Shown: positions 49,705-57,984, counted from the stretch's first letter. The stretch is DNA of 64,000 nucleotides from Pseudomonas nitroreducens (GCF_014204515.1 NZ_JACHLI010000001.1:372001-436000), one strand, 5' to 3'. Notes: generated by a model from the sequence alone, not told the origin. Numbers and translations: made by a program.

Positions 49705-50153
49705 AACAGCTTGACCCAATTGCACGCGCAACTCTGATCGAAGAGATCTGTCAGGGCCTTGCCATGGGAGCAGGTATTGGCGAGACGATACGCCGTCTGC
49801 GCGTAGAGGTTCTGGGAGTGGATCAGGGCACTTTCGCAGAGCTTTGTAAGATGTCGACCAGGGCGCTGTACGAGATCGAGAGTGACAAGGGGAATCCTCG
49901 GTTGGATACGCTCCTGCGCGTCATTCGTCCTTTCGGCCTGGGCATCCACTTCGGGCCGTCAAAGCCGACTTGGCTGCCACGAGGTACTATCCCTATTGCC
50001 GGCACCATGACTATTCCTAAGCCCCGCTACGAGGCTTTGGAGAAATCTAAGGCTACCCGCCGGGCACCTAAACGCGGTAAAAACCCGAAGCTGGTCAGAG
50101 CCAAGGCTGCGGCAGCTGCCAAACAAAAGCAGGACAGTGGCACCGCTGAGTAG
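49701..50153 (+). CDS. hipB: HipB-like helix-turn-helix antitoxin with basic tail
   Basis: 150 residues from the ATG overlapping the hipA stop (ATATGA). GVDQGTFAELCKMSTRALYE and IESDKGNPRLDTLLRVIRPF form an XRE/HipB-type DNA-binding domain at about 40-85, with 'FGL-x-I' closing it. The last 45 residues are Lys/Arg/Ala-rich (KATRRAPKRGKNPKLVRAKA) and unusual for a HipB. It should bind HipA and repress the operon, probably at 48361-48389 (inference). Confidence 0.78.
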   Translation: MKQLDPIARATLIEEICQGLAMGAGIGETIRRLRVEVLGVDQGTFAELCKMSTRALYEIESDKGNPRLDTLLRVIRPFGLGIHFGPSKPTWLPRGTIPIAGTMTIPKPRYEALEKSKATRRAPKRGKNPKLVRAKAAAAAKQKQDSGTAE

Positions 50154-50189
50154 CAGTGCCCATCACTCGAATCGACGGAACGGCGTTAC

Positions 50190-50477
50190 ATGGCGAATTC
50201 GCGCTACAACCTCAGTGCTGCCTGGAAGTACCTGCTGAGCATCAAGCCGGGCGATGGCGGCTACTACGGCTTCGACGAGTTCTTCGAAAACCGGGGTGAC
50301 AAGAACGCGGCCAAGTACCTGCAGTGCGAGATCAACGCTGAGGGCCTCGCTTGCCTGTACTGCGATGATTTCTTCCTCGAAGAAATTGACCGCAAAAAGA
50401 CCGCCGAGGCAAAGAAAGTCCTGGCTTCCGTTTTCGACGATATTGTTGCCCGGCGTGGCGAGTGGAGTGACTGCTGA
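50190..50477 (+). CDS. Hypothetical acidic protein, 95 aa
   Basis: MANSRYNLSAAWKYLLSIKP, an aromatic turn (GGYYGFDEFFENRGDKNAAK), then CEINAEGLACLYCDDFFLEE and a helical end. The LACLYCDD cysteines are too close for an ordinary zinc ribbon. It lies 36 bases after hipB and 35 before A7, so it could be co-expressed with either. Family not recognised. Confidence 0.65.
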   Translation: MANSRYNLSAAWKYLLSIKPGDGGYYGFDEFFENRGDKNAAKYLQCEINAEGLACLYCDDFFLEEIDRKKTAEAKKVLASVFDDIVARRGEWSDC

Positions 50478-50512
50478 TGACCCGCGCCATTAGAAACTGA
50501 TCGGAGAACACG

Positions 50513-52213
50513 GTGAGCACATCTTTCCCCGGCCTCCAGGCTTATAAGTCCGTTCTGATAGCCCGCGTTATGCGAGCAACCTTTGGTCAATGGCGAGAGC
50601 CTGACGCGGAGCAGTTGGCTGCCGTTTCGGCAATCGAGCTGGAGGCCTTGGGGGCCGCCTACGTGTGTACTGCCCTGTACGGGGAGCAACATCTCTTTCG
50701 GCCGCTTCGTAAGCGGCTGGCCGGCGCAAAGGTGACCCTCGAACGAAGGGGTTCCAGCCTTTTTGCCAGCACAGCTATGGGTGGCGCTGAGGTACCAATC
50801 GTTGCAGATCTCGGGCTGTTCTCCGCCTGCAATACGGAAGGCGCGCTCGAAATCCTCCGAGCCATCCAGTTCGACAACGGGGTGAACTTGCTGGATGAGG
50901 GCCCATGGAGCCTCTTCCTAGGCCAGGCATCACCGTGGGAGCTGGAAGCACTCTCCAGTGATTGGCGGCCCCGGCTGCCCCATCTGCGCGTGAGCGGAGT
51001 CGTTTGGTACAACGAACTGCTGGAAGCTCTTTTGCGTTGTGGTGAGCGTCCTGGGGCCTCTCCCGAGTGGTTCGAGGACATCCTGTGCTTTGCCGACGCC
51101 GAGATCGTCGAGCGATCTGAGGGTATGCTGCAGCCGTACCGGCCCGTATTCCAGTACTGGGATGAGAGCAATTTCTGGGATATGGACGATCTTTCCTCTG
51201 AGTCGCAGGCCTTCCGCGCCAGCGGCCTGGAATACCCGGATTGGGTTGACGCACAGCTTGCCACGATGAAGGGCGTGCGCTACGGCGTTATCCCCGTCGG
51301 ACGAGAAAGTGACGTCATCGACGAAGTGCTCATGAGCAATTTCCTAACCGCTACGCAGCGCAGGGGAGACCTCGACCTCGAACTCAACTCAGGCGCCAGT
51401 GCCGGCAAGAAGGTTCTGTGTCGAACCACTACGGGCTATCTGGCCGGGTTCCGGAGGATGTGCGAGCTTGAGGCAAAGCAGTACGACCTGGAGCTGGAGA
51501 TGTACTTCCCCAGGAAGATCCTCGCTGCAAAGTCCCGTGATCCTGGGGTCGTGAAGCCTCAGCCATGCGAGCTAGCGATCCAGGCGTTCGATGACTACAT
51601 GCATATGCTCTACACCAGGTGGCTTTTCCCGGCACAGGCGGAAAGCTTTCCGAACACATTGCCAACTGAATTCTACCGGGCCTACAAAAGGTCGCTTGAG
51701 GGCGGCCCGGTGCCCGAGTGGAAGGCGCAGCTGCTGTCGAAAACCATCGGGATGCACGGCTCCGAGCTGATCGTTGGTAAGTCATTTTCTTGGGCGTCGG
51801 GGATTCCTGATGTCACCGAGGAGTTTTACTTCAGCGCTGGGACACGCATTGTGTTCTCCGATGCGCCAGCGACCATGGCGGGGGGAATGAAGGTGGTCGA
51901 CGGCCTCCTGGATCGTGGCTGGTGCGGGATATCTCTGGATGGCGTCGAGTCGGATGCTGAGTACCCAGAGCTGCTGTCCATTCTCCTGGAGGCTCACGCG
52001 GCCGGCGAGCTGAGCAAACCAACCGGGCGCGTGGCTAGCGCTGGTGCCTTGCTTCGCCGCCTTGGCCCTGATGAGCTGATGGCCGGGCCGAAGACAGATG
52101 CTCTCTGGCATGTGGTGTTCGCCTTGTTCGGTTCCGAGCCCCTAATCCCGTTTGTTGCCAACCTGCCTGATGCCATTCAGACCCAGATGGCAGCTGATCT
52201 ACTAGTCATATAA
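50513..52213 (+). CDS. Family A paralog A7
   Basis: 566 residues from GTG 50513 after GGAGAACACG. The N-terminal hairpin is ALGAAYVCTALYGEQHLFRP (45-64). The CWA motif is changed to EWFEDILCFADAEIVERS (185-202); VLCRTTTGYLAGF is at 301-313; YFPRKILAAKSRDP at 331-344 is shared with A8. Its tail PDAIQTQMAADLLVI ends V-I instead of D-I. A7, A8 and A9 share the 'QT/LTQ-x-AAD' variant of the tail, marking a third A subgroup. Function unknown. Confidence 0.84.
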   Translation: MSTSFPGLQAYKSVLIARVMRATFGQWREPDAEQLAAVSAIELEALGAAYVCTALYGEQHLFRPLRKRLAGAKVTLERRGSSLFASTAMGGAEVPIVADLGLFSACNTEGALEILRAIQFDNGVNLLDEGPWSLFLGQASPWELEALSSDWRPRLPHLRVSGVVWYNELLEALLRCGERPGASPEWFEDILCFADAEIVERSEGMLQPYRPVFQYWDESNFWDMDDLSSESQAFRASGLEYPDWVDAQLATMKGVRYGVIPVGRESDVIDEVLMSNFLTATQRRGDLDLELNSGASAGKKVLCRTTTGYLAGFRRMCELEAKQYDLELEMYFPRKILAAKSRDPGVVKPQPCELAIQAFDDYMHMLYTRWLFPAQAESFPNTLPTEFYRAYKRSLEGGPVPEWKAQLLSKTIGMHGSELIVGKSFSWASGIPDVTEEFYFSAGTRIVFSDAPATMAGGMKVVDGLLDRGWCGISLDGVESDAEYPELLSILLEAHAAGELSKPTGRVASAGALLRRLGPDELMAGPKTDALWHVVFALFGSEPLIPFVANLPDAIQTQMAADLLVI

Positions 52214-52217
52214 GTTC

Positions 52218-52233
52218 GCAATTTCGGACAAAT
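52218..52233 (+). promoter_or_regulatory. GCAATTT-type motif upstream of A8
   Basis: GCAATTTCGGACAAAT, 30 bases before the A8 ATG and five after the A7 stop. If GACAAA (52227-52232) serves as -35, TAGGAC (52251-52256, 18 bp) is a poor -10. Same motif as at 14206, 32008 and 37815. Confidence 0.4.
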
Positions 52234-52263
52234 TCACTGCCTTTCCGGCGTAGGACTTCCAGC

Positions 52264-53970
52264 ATGAGCTACAACCTCCCAGGCCTCGATGCCTTCCTCA
52301 AGAGCGAGAGCGAGCGCGTCAATCACGCTCTAAGCTCCGGCTGGGAGAATCCCAAGGTGCCTATCTACTCGACCTTGGCGAATGTGGAGCCCGAAGGTTT
52401 GGCTGCAGCCTATGTCTTCACCGCGACAATTGGTGATACCGCTGTCCTGGAGCTGATCCGCATACGCCTTGATGGGGCGCAGGTTCGTCTGGAGCACAGG
52501 GATGGGAAGACCTACTGCAGCTCCATACACGGCGAAACCACGCTTCGCGCAGCCGCTTACAGGCCGTTCTTCACCGTTGATGGCCCGGCTGCCATGGAAA
52601 CGCTGTGCATGATCCAGCAGGACACTGGCGTCCAGATCCTAGATGAGGGCCCTTGGTCTTTCCTGTTCCGCCAGGCCGGCGACGGCTTCATGCAGACTTA
52701 CTCCGTGCTCAACCCGGAAGGCCTCCTGCTGCCTCATCTGCGCGCCGACAAGACCATCGGCAACTCGGAGCTGCTGCGGGCGCTAAAACGTCGTGGCAAA
52801 GCTCCTGGGGCGTCTGCTGAATGGTTCGAGGACATCCTCTGCCTGGCCGACCCAGAGATGATCGCTGAGTCCGGCGGCGAGCTGCTCCCGTACAGGACGT
52901 TCTTCGACTGCGACGGTGGCAACGGGATGCGCCCAGTAGCGTCTCTTTGCAAGGAGTCGCCAGCCTTCCGCGAGAGCGGCCTGAATTTCGAGGAGTGGAT
53001 GCTTCGGGAGTTCAGCCAGATCGATTTTTTCAAGATTGGGCTGGAGCCTGAAGGTCGTTCCCCAGACATCATCGACAAAGTCCTCATTGATACCTTCCTG
53101 ACCCCGGCCCAAAGAAGAGGGGAGCAGCTGGTGGCTCAGCAAGCTGGCACCGTCCTGTGCCGTACCAAGGTGCAGTACTTGGAGCGGTTTGCCGCCGACA
53201 GACCGAAAAAGCTTAAGCACGTGGTTGAAAAGGTCAGGTTATACGCTCCGCTGGCTATCTTGGCTGCCAAGTCGCGCGACCCCAAGATGAAGCACTTTCA
53301 GAATGACGCCATCAATCAGTTCCATCCCTGGCGCACGGCAGCTCCTACGTTCATGAAAGAGCTCTATGAGGTTAGCGTCGGGCTTCGACAGGAAAACTGG
53401 TTAGCTTTTTCGCTCCCTTCCCACTTTTACGAGACCTATCAGCTGGCACTCCAGCGGCAGGGGCAAATCAGTGAGTGGCAAGCCCACCTGCTTCGTAACG
53501 TGATCGGCACTCCGAACACTGAGTTTCTGATCCAAAAGTACTTCCAGGGCCCCAGTCAGCAGGACAGGCAGAAATCTGAGATGACGTTCTGTCCTGGAAC
53601 CGATCTTATGTTTGGGAATATCCCTCACACCATGGCCTGTGGCATGGATGAGGTTGATGCCTTGCTGAAGCGAGCGACCGGAGTGTTGAACATCGAAGGT
53701 GTAAGCTCTGACTTGAGTCTGCCTGACCTGCTTGCTCTGATGGTGGCGATGTACCTGGACGGAAGGGTGGAGTCACGGGCAGCTAAAGCGGTCGTCGTGG
53801 GGGCCCTGATGCGCTCACACGGATTCGATACCCTACTGCCTTTGCTCAAGGCCCCTGAGGAATGGCATTCAGCCTACGTGGTCTTCGGAAGCGAACCGCT
53901 TCTTCCGTTTGTCTCCAACCTGCCTGAATCCCTGCAGACGGTTATGGCTGCAGACACCTTTAACCTCTAG
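52264..53970 (+). CDS. Family A paralog A8
   Basis: 568 residues. It shares MSYNLPGLDAF / MSTSFPGLQAY starts, AAYVFTATIGDTAVLELI (48-65), GASAEWFEDILCLADPEM (182-199) and AAKSRDP (334-340) with A7, so the two are a recent pair. TVLCRTKVQYL is at 296-306. Tail PESLQTVMAADTFNL, with N in place of the acidic residue. A 50-base gap before it holds the GCAATTT motif. Confidence 0.84.
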   Translation: MSYNLPGLDAFLKSESERVNHALSSGWENPKVPIYSTLANVEPEGLAAAYVFTATIGDTAVLELIRIRLDGAQVRLEHRDGKTYCSSIHGETTLRAAAYRPFFTVDGPAAMETLCMIQQDTGVQILDEGPWSFLFRQAGDGFMQTYSVLNPEGLLLPHLRADKTIGNSELLRALKRRGKAPGASAEWFEDILCLADPEMIAESGGELLPYRTFFDCDGGNGMRPVASLCKESPAFRESGLNFEEWMLREFSQIDFFKIGLEPEGRSPDIIDKVLIDTFLTPAQRRGEQLVAQQAGTVLCRTKVQYLERFAADRPKKLKHVVEKVRLYAPLAILAAKSRDPKMKHFQNDAINQFHPWRTAAPTFMKELYEVSVGLRQENWLAFSLPSHFYETYQLALQRQGQISEWQAHLLRNVIGTPNTEFLIQKYFQGPSQQDRQKSEMTFCPGTDLMFGNIPHTMACGMDEVDALLKRATGVLNIEGVSSDLSLPDLLALMVAMYLDGRVESRAAKAVVVGALMRSHGFDTLLPLLKAPEEWHSAYVVFGSEPLLPFVSNLPESLQTVMAADTFNL

Positions 53971-54001
53971 CCCTACATTTAAGACTTAAAGGTTAAGTTC
54001 G

Positions 54002-55744
54002 ATGACAGCATCATCTGACGCGTGGGTTAAGGCGAAGCAGTTTATGTTCGCGCCATTCACTGACTGTCACCTTACCGGGACATACCTTCAGATTTTGGAC
54101 ACGTTAAGTCCTATGGAGATCGCCCATACCCTGGTGATATCAGCTGCCCGTGGCCAAGTCGACATCCTTCGTGAGTGCTGCCGTAGGCTTGAGGGAATAC
54201 CTGTAGAGATCGAGTACCGTCAGGAGCGTAGGCAGAGCTTGGCCTGGTACGTAACTCCTATGGGGGCTCAGAAGATTCACAATGGCGAGATAGACCATAA
54301 CCTTGGCTCTCTGCGTTCCCCTATGGAGCTTAAAGAGATCTTAGGGCTGCTTCGCAGGCGAGGTAGCGAGCTTTCGATCAATAGCCCCTGGTGCACATTC
54401 TTGTTCGGCCGGAGTGCTGACAACCTTGCTCATCATGCCCCAATGGATTCCCGGCATTTGGCCCGAGGGATCAGTCTTCCCGTGGTGCGTGACGGAGGGG
54501 TTGGGACAGTAGAGGCGCTTGATGTCTTGCTCGATCTTTCTCAGGGGGCCGACTGGGGCTATTACGAACCCATGCTCTGCTGGGCCACACCGGAGATGAT
54601 TCAGCGGTACCCTGAATCACTGCTTCCCTACCAGAAGGTGTTCAGCGGGCGATTGCTGCCCGGCGTCGTGCTCGAGGGTACTTACCATGATGGTGGGTAT
54701 GATTTTCTGCCAATGGCGCGTTTGGAGGAGGCTGGAGCCTCTGAGGGAGATAGGGAAGGGCTTCCATTTGAAAAGTGGTGCCAGAAAGCCGTCGAGAGTT
54801 TCACCTACATCCACTGTGGTGTGCAGTGCATTGGGCGAGACCAGGATGTGGTTGATTGCTTGCTCTTCGATACCTTCATCCCTGATCTTGTTCGGATTGG
54901 TTTTAACTGGCCTGTCGGGCTGACTCTCTGCCGAACGGCCCTTTCGTTCCTGGGAGGTTTGGGGCGCCTGGAAGGCACAACCAGTGAGGGGACGTCCGAG
55001 GGGGCAACTGGGCTGATCAATTACTTCCCCGTGTGCATGACGGCATGTCGACTTGTCCCTGCACTCGGAAACGATCTGGTAAAGCAGGACAGGTTCCGGC
55101 TAAAGGACACGCACGATACGGTTGAGCGGTTTCTGACAAGCTTCTACTGGAATGATGCTCCGGTCGAGTTCAGCAGGCCGAAAATGCCTCAGGTGGTTCT
55201 GCAGTCCATGGTTAACCGGGTGATACAGCAAGAGCTGTCGGTTTCCGATGTGATTTCACTGAAGAAGTTCGGTGTAGACCTTTCGGGGGCCATAGCACAG
55301 GTCGACTCGGTACTCCTGGGGTACAACGACTTCGATAATCGCCAGGATGGCTTGCCAGTTTTCGCCTCACTGGAGGTGATGACCAATGATGCCGAGGATC
55401 GGATTCAAGACCTGATCCAGATTGGCTGCCTGGCTGTTTCAAAGGCGGATGGCCCAATCCTGATCAACGGTGTGCCTTCGACGACTGGGCCGCTTCGTGT
55501 GCTCCGGGGGCTGTGCAGTCATGAGAGACCCGTGAAGCCTCATCTAGCAGGGGCTTGCTCATGGATTGGATACGCGAGTGTGGCACTCCACCTTGGCCCT
55601 GAAGAGCTGTTGTCGGTTGTTGCTGTTGAGGAAGACTGGCGCCAGCTCCTGGCTGTGTTCGGCGCCGGGCCACTCCTGGACTACCACGACCAGGTACCTG
55701 AGGACGTGCTGACCCAGCTAGCTGCCGACGTGCTGGACTTCTGA
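54002..55744 (+). CDS. Family A paralog A9
   Basis: 580 residues, 31 bases after A8. EIAHTLVISAARGQVDILRE (39-58) is the most ankyrin-like N-terminal hairpin of the set. YYEPMLCWATPEMIQRYP (188-205), GFNWPVGLTLCRTALSFLGG (300-319) and NYFPV (340-344) follow the A5/A6 forms. Near 322-336 is a small GTTSEGTSEGATG insertion. Tail PEDVLTQLAADVLDF. The gene is visibly less GC-rich in third positions than A7/A8 in places. Last gene before the twin palindromes. Confidence 0.84.
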   Translation: MTASSDAWVKAKQFMFAPFTDCHLTGTYLQILDTLSPMEIAHTLVISAARGQVDILRECCRRLEGIPVEIEYRQERRQSLAWYVTPMGAQKIHNGEIDHNLGSLRSPMELKEILGLLRRRGSELSINSPWCTFLFGRSADNLAHHAPMDSRHLARGISLPVVRDGGVGTVEALDVLLDLSQGADWGYYEPMLCWATPEMIQRYPESLLPYQKVFSGRLLPGVVLEGTYHDGGYDFLPMARLEEAGASEGDREGLPFEKWCQKAVESFTYIHCGVQCIGRDQDVVDCLLFDTFIPDLVRIGFNWPVGLTLCRTALSFLGGLGRLEGTTSEGTSEGATGLINYFPVCMTACRLVPALGNDLVKQDRFRLKDTHDTVERFLTSFYWNDAPVEFSRPKMPQVVLQSMVNRVIQQELSVSDVISLKKFGVDLSGAIAQVDSVLLGYNDFDNRQDGLPVFASLEVMTNDAEDRIQDLIQIGCLAVSKADGPILINGVPSTTGPLRVLRGLCSHERPVKPHLAGACSWIGYASVALHLGPEELLSVVAVEEDWRQLLAVFGAGPLLDYHDQVPEDVLTQLAADVLDF

Positions 55745-55745
55745 C

Positions 55746-55765
55746 TGTCGGCCTATAGGCCGACA
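55746..55765. promoter_or_regulatory. Perfect 20-bp palindrome, site 1
   Basis: TGTCGGCCTATAGGCCGACA is identical to its reverse complement. Two bases after the A9 stop. As RNA it would also form a hairpin (eight pairs, TATA loop) but no T tract follows. An overlapping smaller repeat, GCCGA-CATA-TCGGC (55760-55773), would compete with it. Confidence 0.65.
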
Positions 55766-55778
55766 TATCGGCGCTGGC

Positions 55779-55798
55779 TGTATGCCTATAGGCCTACA
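55779..55798. promoter_or_regulatory. 20-bp palindrome, site 2 (one mismatched pair)
   Basis: TGTATGCCTATAGGCCTACA has the same GCCTATAGGC core as site 1 and begins exactly 33 bp after it, three helical turns. Paired sites on one face of the helix suggest cooperative binding by a dimeric regulator controlling the gene at 55902 (inference). Confidence 0.65.
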
Positions 55799-55901
55799 TT
55801 TGCATCATCGCAATTTGCTATGGCGCGGGTGCCAGGCGTGGCAAAAAGCCGCCGGCTCTGGGAGTATCCGCCCCTTGTTGTCTAGAGACGAAGGAGCGCA
55901 G

Positions 55902-56546
55902 ATGGCTGGAGTATTGCTTTGGTCGAAGGAGGAGATGCAGCAGAGCCTCGAGGAGGCCGCTGAGGTGATCTTCCATAGGGCGTTGGTCGAGACCTATGGC
56001 TCGCTCAACCCGCCGCCGGGTTCGACCCAGGCGCCACTGCCTGTTCCTGATCCGAAGAAATGGTCGACCAAGCTTGCCACGGCTTTGGCCGCCTCTGTGC
56101 CGCTCTCGAGGTTCATGGGTAACGTGGTTGTGGAGTGCAATGCAGCGCTGTCCCTCTCAATCAGCCAACACCACATGGAAGATGTTGACCGCATGGGGGC
56201 CGATCTCCCCCAGTCCACCAAGACCTTGTTGGTGCGCTTCAACAACTATCTGGAGACAAATAAGGGCGACGTCAAGATCCTGGGCCTGGCCGTCTTCTGC
56301 TTGCTGCGCTCCTTTGCCGTCACGACAAAATACGGCGATGACGACTACGTGAGCTTCACACGGAAGGTGGAGAGGGCGCTGATCTCGGCCAATGGCGACA
56401 GGCTCATCCAGCTTCTGACGAAGGGTGTGCGGGAGTACGTGTCTGGTCACGACAGCTTCGCAAAAGCCATTGGCAAGAACGCGCCGATTGGTCTCTCCAC
56501 GATGACCGCTCTCTGTCCGGACGCGCGGTACTTCGAGATTCCGTAG
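55902..56546 (+). CDS. Hypothetical helical protein, 214 aa, related to the next gene
   Basis: ATG 55902 after GACGAAGGAGCGCAG. MAGVLLWSKEEMQQSLEEAA; then KWSTKLATALAASVPLSRFM, a long helical middle, and FAKAIGKNAPIGLSTMTALC. The last segment aligns with WPLAIGQNSSLAVAHMVLLA in the next gene, and the KWSTKLATAL segment with AWAKAITAAC, so they are distant paralogs of equal length. Probably controlled by the palindromes at 55746-55798. Family not recognised. Confidence 0.7.
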   Translation: MAGVLLWSKEEMQQSLEEAAEVIFHRALVETYGSLNPPPGSTQAPLPVPDPKKWSTKLATALAASVPLSRFMGNVVVECNAALSLSISQHHMEDVDRMGADLPQSTKTLLVRFNNYLETNKGDVKILGLAVFCLLRSFAVTTKYGDDDYVSFTRKVERALISANGDRLIQLLTKGVREYVSGHDSFAKAIGKNAPIGLSTMTALCPDARYFEIP

Positions 56547-56660
56547 CCGGGGCCTTCAGATGAATGTGCCATTGTCATTTCAGAGGAGGGTGGTGTCGGC
56601 CGGGAACGGTATGCGACCATTCGCCTGCGTGGTGTTTGTGTCCAATGTCAGGAGACGGGG

Positions 56661-57311
56661 ATGAGCTACAACGAAACGCTGCAGTGCTATGAGGATGAGC
56701 TCCAGACTCTGCTAGAGCTGGTTCATCCTGTGATTTTTCATCCTGATTTGATGGATGGCTACCTGGCGCTCGTAGAGGAAGAAGAGCGTCAGACTCCTCT
56801 GGCCTGGGCCAAGGCCATCACCGCTGCCTGCATGCAATCAAAGGAAGTTTCCAGCTTCGTCGCTGGTTCAGCACTCGCGGGTATCAACAGTCTTCGGCTG
56901 AATGATGCTATCGCCTGCTACGAAGAGCTCATCGAGGACACCGTTCCGTGGGAAGCGGAAGGTCAGATGACTGACTTCGTGTTGAGTCTGAAGGATGGCG
57001 ACCGAATCTACGATTGGCTGGGGGTGGCCTTTTTCTCCATCGCCCGGAGTCTATCGAACAGTGTCTTTGGCGCCATCGAGCAACCGAGCAGCTTCGGCAT
57101 GTTCCAGATGCGCCTGGATCATGCCTACTCGACAGGCAACACCTCGGCGCTGATCAAGCAGCTGCAGGAGGACATCAAAGCATTCCAGGGCGAAGACGAG
57201 AGCTGGCCGCTGGCAATTGGTCAGAACTCATCCCTGGCTGTCGCGCACATGGTACTGCTGGCGCGTGGTTCAATGATTGCTCAGCATCGTCCGCCCTACG
57301 AAGTGCATTGA
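56661..57311 (+). CDS. Hypothetical helical protein, 216 aa, related to the previous gene
   Basis: ATG 56661 after CAGGAGACGGGG. MSYNETLQCYEDELQTLLEL, then AWAKAITAACMQSKEVSSFV, GVAFFSIARSLSNSVFGAIE and WPLAIGQNSSLAVAHMVLLA. All-helical, soluble. The 114-base gap from its paralog contains no gene. Two equal-sized relatives in tandem suggest a hetero-oligomer (inference). Confidence 0.7.
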   Translation: MSYNETLQCYEDELQTLLELVHPVIFHPDLMDGYLALVEEEERQTPLAWAKAITAACMQSKEVSSFVAGSALAGINSLRLNDAIACYEELIEDTVPWEAEGQMTDFVLSLKDGDRIYDWLGVAFFSIARSLSNSVFGAIEQPSSFGMFQMRLDHAYSTGNTSALIKQLQEDIKAFQGEDESWPLAIGQNSSLAVAHMVLLARGSMIAQHRPPYEVH

Positions 57312-57329
57312 GACCGGAGGTCTGCGTCT

Positions 57330-57542
57330 ATGGCCGATCCAATCCTGAAAGAGTGCCCAGACTGTGCTGAGCTGTGGAACTCAGCTCTTGCCCGTTCTCA
57401 CCGCTGCCCAGCTGAACTTGATCGTGAGCAGCTCGAGCGCGAGGCTGCCACCAGGCAGCGGAAAGAGTTTGTAGGCCCGACACCGGATTCGGCGATGGAG
57501 AGGCTGCGCCGGCAGCTGCGAAAAGAGGCCGGAGACGCGTGA
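57330..57542 (+). CDS. Small Cys-containing protein, 70 aa
   Basis: MADPILKECPDCAELWNSAL gives CPDC at 9-12 with another cysteine at about 26 (HRCPAEL), a possible metal site. The rest is a charged helix (REQLEREAATRQRKEF, MERLRRQLRKEAGDA). Its stop overlaps the GTG start of the next gene (GTGA). Confidence 0.62.
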   Translation: MADPILKECPDCAELWNSALARSHRCPAELDREQLEREAATRQRKEFVGPTPDSAMERLRRQLRKEAGDA

Positions 57543-57925
57543 CGAAGAGTGCGCCTGTGCTTATGGCAGACGTGGCGCCTGGCTCCCTGGTGCTGGCGCT
57601 TGGCACCGACTGGGTTGCCTGCACTGACGCGCTACCCTGGAATGACGTCTACGAGCAACTCCGGTATGTGGTCTACAGCCCATCGTACTGCGGAGACATG
57701 TTCGTCTGTGGATTCGACTATTCCGGGCCTACCTGGTGGAGCAAGAGCCTGCAGCTCGGCATCACCGGAGTGACTCATTGGCGCCTTGCCGGCGAGCACG
57801 AGCAGGACTTCACCGCGACCAGGGCTCAGTTGCCGGCGGCCAAGATTCCCAGGAACGTAGAGGCTCTCGATCAGCTCAAGCGCTGGTGGGACTGGTTTGC
57901 TGATTCTCGCGGTATAGAGCGGTAG
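57539..57925 (+). CDS. Hypothetical protein, 128 aa
   Basis: GTG start in the GTGA overlap. MTKSAPVLMADVAPGSLVLA, then an aromatic, beta-rich middle (LRYVVYSPSYCGDMFVCGFD, GPTWWSKSLQLGITGVTHW) and a tryptophan-rich end (LKRWWDWFADSRG). Translationally coupled to 57330-57542 and closed by the terminator at 57944. Unrecognised. Confidence 0.65.
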   Translation: MTKSAPVLMADVAPGSLVLALGTDWVACTDALPWNDVYEQLRYVVYSPSYCGDMFVCGFDYSGPTWWSKSLQLGITGVTHWRLAGEHEQDFTATRAQLPAAKIPRNVEALDQLKRWWDWFADSRGIER

Positions 57926-57943
57926 TCAGCAGGCCTGATATTG

Positions 57944-57968
57944 AAAGCCCCGGTCGTGCCGGGGCTTT
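57944..57968. terminator. Strong bidirectional terminator
   Basis: AAAGCCCCGG-TCGTG-CCGGGGCTTT: ten pairs with a five-base loop, A's on the left and T's on the right. It separates the + strand unit ending at 57925 from the - strand gene ending at 57985. Confidence 0.85.
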
Positions 57969-57984
57969 CCTATTTTGGGTCGGG

